From Litoditis marina (lineage: Eukaryota > Nematoda > Chromadorea > Rhabditida > Rhabditidae), in contig OZ038440.1 in NCBI GenBank assembly GCA_964036275.1, positions 62,001-126,000 on the forward strand: a stretch of 64,000 bases of DNA, read 5' to 3'. Below, in pieces: positions 62,252 to 64,000 of the stretch. Position numbers and translations under genes: made by a program. Every line of letters starts with the position of its first letter. Positions within the stretch are counted from its first letter, which is position 1. The notes under the pieces were generated by a model. It saw only the letters and a list, made by a program, of their open reading frames with translations. It did no database searches and was not told the origin of the DNA.

Positions 62252-62737
62252 CTGAATTGGCATCTGCGCTTGAAGCAGAACAGTCTTATCTGCGCCTAAC
62301 ATACAATGGGCTTCAACTTTTGACGTTGCTGTGTTGTATAATGTGTTAGTAGTATGAGCCTCTTGCAGTCGGTTGGTTGAATAAACTACAATCCACGTAG
62401 AGTACTGTACGAATAAGTTGTTCTTAGGCAGGTCCTCAATGCTAACTTCCACGTTGTACTGCATTACATCTCTTGTTCTAATTGGAAAAATTGGAAAACA
62501 AACATCGACCAAATCTTCTTCATTCCTGCACCTCAATCATTATTTCTCTGTGAAATTATGTAGAATTCGCTCTCTCCAAAATGTCAATACGTCGTTTATT
62601 GCAGTTTGATCATCGTGATGGAACTACAACTGTGCTCCGGGCAATCCCTTTAACATATGCATTTTCAGTGCCTTTCGGCGATGGTAGTGGTAGAGTGAGG
62701 ACGAGCCTAGAGAGTGTGTCAAAACAAGAGAGGCCCG

Positions 62738-62917
62738 ATGGCCAAAGAGTTCACTTTCAACTGGCGACCCCCGATCCCCCCACTTCTGCTGCAGGGATCA
62801 CTCTTCGATCGATATGATGACGTGGGTTCTTTCTCGATGAACGTGATCAGGCACCGTAGAGAAGTGTCATTAAATGGTCACCTCTGCGCTCAGCTATCTG
62901 GTCCGCACCTGGTTTAG
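62738..62917 (+). CDS. Unrecognised coding-like ORF (59 aa)
   Basis: ATG at 62738, TAG at 62915-62917. Starts MAKEFTFNWRPPIPPLLLQG, then FDRYDDVGSFSMNVIRHRRE. Composition looks coding and is more GC-rich than the surroundings. A possible donor gtttag lies just before the stop, so this may be the first exon of a gene leaving the window, divergent from the gene at 61700-62525. No family recognised. Confidence 0.35.
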   Translation: MAKEFTFNWRPPIPPLLLQGSLFDRYDDVGSFSMNVIRHRREVSLNGHLCAQLSGPHLV

Positions 62918-64000
62918 GTTGTTATCGCCTCCCAGTATGCCTGAACATAGAAAATGTGGAAACAGCGCAGATCTTACAATTCAACTAGGAGTAATTGTAA
63001 ATAACAGAAGCACTGAGTGGTACGTTTTCCGTCTGCCCCACTGTTGGTATTTGTTTGGCCAAAATGTGATCAGGTTCTTGATCAAGTTGAGCCTCACCTG
63101 ACCCTACTGTGCCAGAAGCCACTAAAGTCTTACTAGAAGTTCAGGTATCTCAAATCGTGGACAAACATGCTCTGGGTAAACAAGAACACTTTTGGGGAAA
63201 AAAGTAATTCCAGGGGCGTGGTATTTTGATTTTTGAAAAGCGATGCTTCACTTTAACCTGCCATCCACCTAAGTAAAAATACATATCCCATTTACAGATT
63301 ACAACTGTGAGTTATTCAACGAAATGGTGAACCGTTTGTAAACTTGAGTGTTCTGTTTTATTGGGAATGTTTTCGCCCATTAGAACTTGTACCCATCAGC
63401 ATGTGATTTTTCAACCGCAACCCTTTGTAGTTGTCGTATCGGAAAACTTGCAATCAAACACCCATTTCTATAATTTAATATGTCGGAAATCGGCTGGAAT
63501 TCACACTTATATATGTTGTAACCAGAGTATGTGACATTGCTCGCGTTATGCGAGCAGCATGGAAATTATATAGGATAAAAGCTACCACAGATTGATAGCT
63601 CGCGTTGAATGGGGATGAAAACGTTATTTCCTACATCATAGCACGTTTGCGCATTCAATGCAGGAAAATTCCGGAGACTAGGTTCCACCCCTGCTTCTCT
63701 CGATTTCCACACTATTTCCGATTATCTGTGTCCCGGAATGAGAGAAGACGAATGAAATATTGGCGAACTCTTCATTTTACCGCGTTTTCGTTAACCGCAC
63801 CAGTTAACCGTTAACCGAATTAATGGTTCTGTTAACCCTTTGGTAATCCGGAATTTAACCCAAAAAACGTTGGAAAAAAGCGTTACTAAAGGTTTAATAA
63901 AAAAAACAGTTGAACGGTTAACTGTAACCCAGTTAACGGTTAACTGGTAGGGTTAGCGAAATTCGCCGTTCCTTGCGGAATTTGCCCCAAACAGCCTCTG
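62918..64000. other. Right-edge region, no further gene recognised
   Basis: Apart from the foldback element at 63783-63962 nothing could be assigned. Confidence 0.4.
63783..63962. mobile_element. Foldback MITE built of GTTAACC motifs
   Basis: ttttcgttaaccgcaccagt followed by taaccgttaaccg (63783-63815) is inverted at 63932-63962 (cagttaacggttaactggta...ggttagcgaaa). The ends are dense in GGTTAAC half-sites. Confidence 0.75.

Larger units (their letters stand above)
61700..62525 (-). pseudogene. Unknown gene split by two MITE insertions
   Basis: On the minus strand, coding-like sequence runs 62525-62252 (contains DLVDVCFPIFPIRTRDVMQY and NVEVSIEDLPKNNLFVQYST), breaks at a MITE (62065-62251), resumes at 62064-61945 (VTADRFQVRTQTVRVCCTHW), breaks at a second MITE (61786-61944) and resumes 61785-61700 (YADLAIEVVKNVLSSEKEYM, stop TAG). 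When each MITE and one target duplication are ignored, the frame is continuous through both junctions. Read straight through, the first MITE introduces a stop. The acceptor near 62526 is tentative and upstream exons were not found. I do not recognise the family. It could be a recently inactivated gene, or the MITEs could be removed by splicing. Confidence 0.6.

Overview
The window is animal nuclear DNA. It holds multi-exon protein genes with GT-AG introns from about 50 bp to 1 kb, AATAAA signals, and many short inverted-repeat transposons (MITEs) in introns and spacers. The proteins (TRMT2A, class III alcohol dehydrogenase, protein phosphatase 5, DPAGT1) are metazoan-like. I read it as an invertebrate but cannot name the taxon from sequence alone.

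Layout. 1-307: 3' end of an unrecognised gene (+). 2412-9600: TRMT2A tRNA uracil-5-methyltransferase (+), 16 exons, with a run of apparent single-base deletions. 9997-15006: ADH5, S-(hydroxymethyl)glutathione dehydrogenase (+), 11 intact exons. 15646-23596: PPP5C, TPR-containing Ser/Thr phosphatase (+), 14 intact exons. 24014-28981: a gene on the minus strand for an EF-hand-like protein with a very long His/Ser/Lys-rich tail, built from 16 tandem copies of one 180-bp phase-0 exon. 29-34 kb: intergenic, with MITEs and tRNA-like SINE traces. 34384-48738: a 14.4-kb near-perfect palindrome (two 7,128-bp arms, 99-bp spacer) flanked by a 6-bp direct repeat CTCGTT, so a transposable element made almost wholly of its terminal inverted repeats. 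49613-54441: DPAGT1/ALG7 (-), 10 intact exons. 54.5-64 kb: CT-rich tracts, dispersed repeats, two terminal exons of an unknown + gene (58538-58797), and an unknown gene on the minus strand (61700-62525) whose coding sequence is split by two MITEs, each with its own target-site duplication.

The four named genes are housekeeping genes from separate pathways (tRNA modification, formaldehyde/nitrosothiol metabolism, phosphatase signalling, N-glycan initiation). Nothing suggests an operon.

The most unusual items are the giant palindromic element with Polinton-like termini (5'-AG, 6-bp TSD) but no recognisable replication gene, the exon-array His-rich protein, and the gene carrying two coding-exon MITE insertions. 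Exon boundaries were read by eye from splice signals and frame continuity. Names come from recognised motifs, not from searches.
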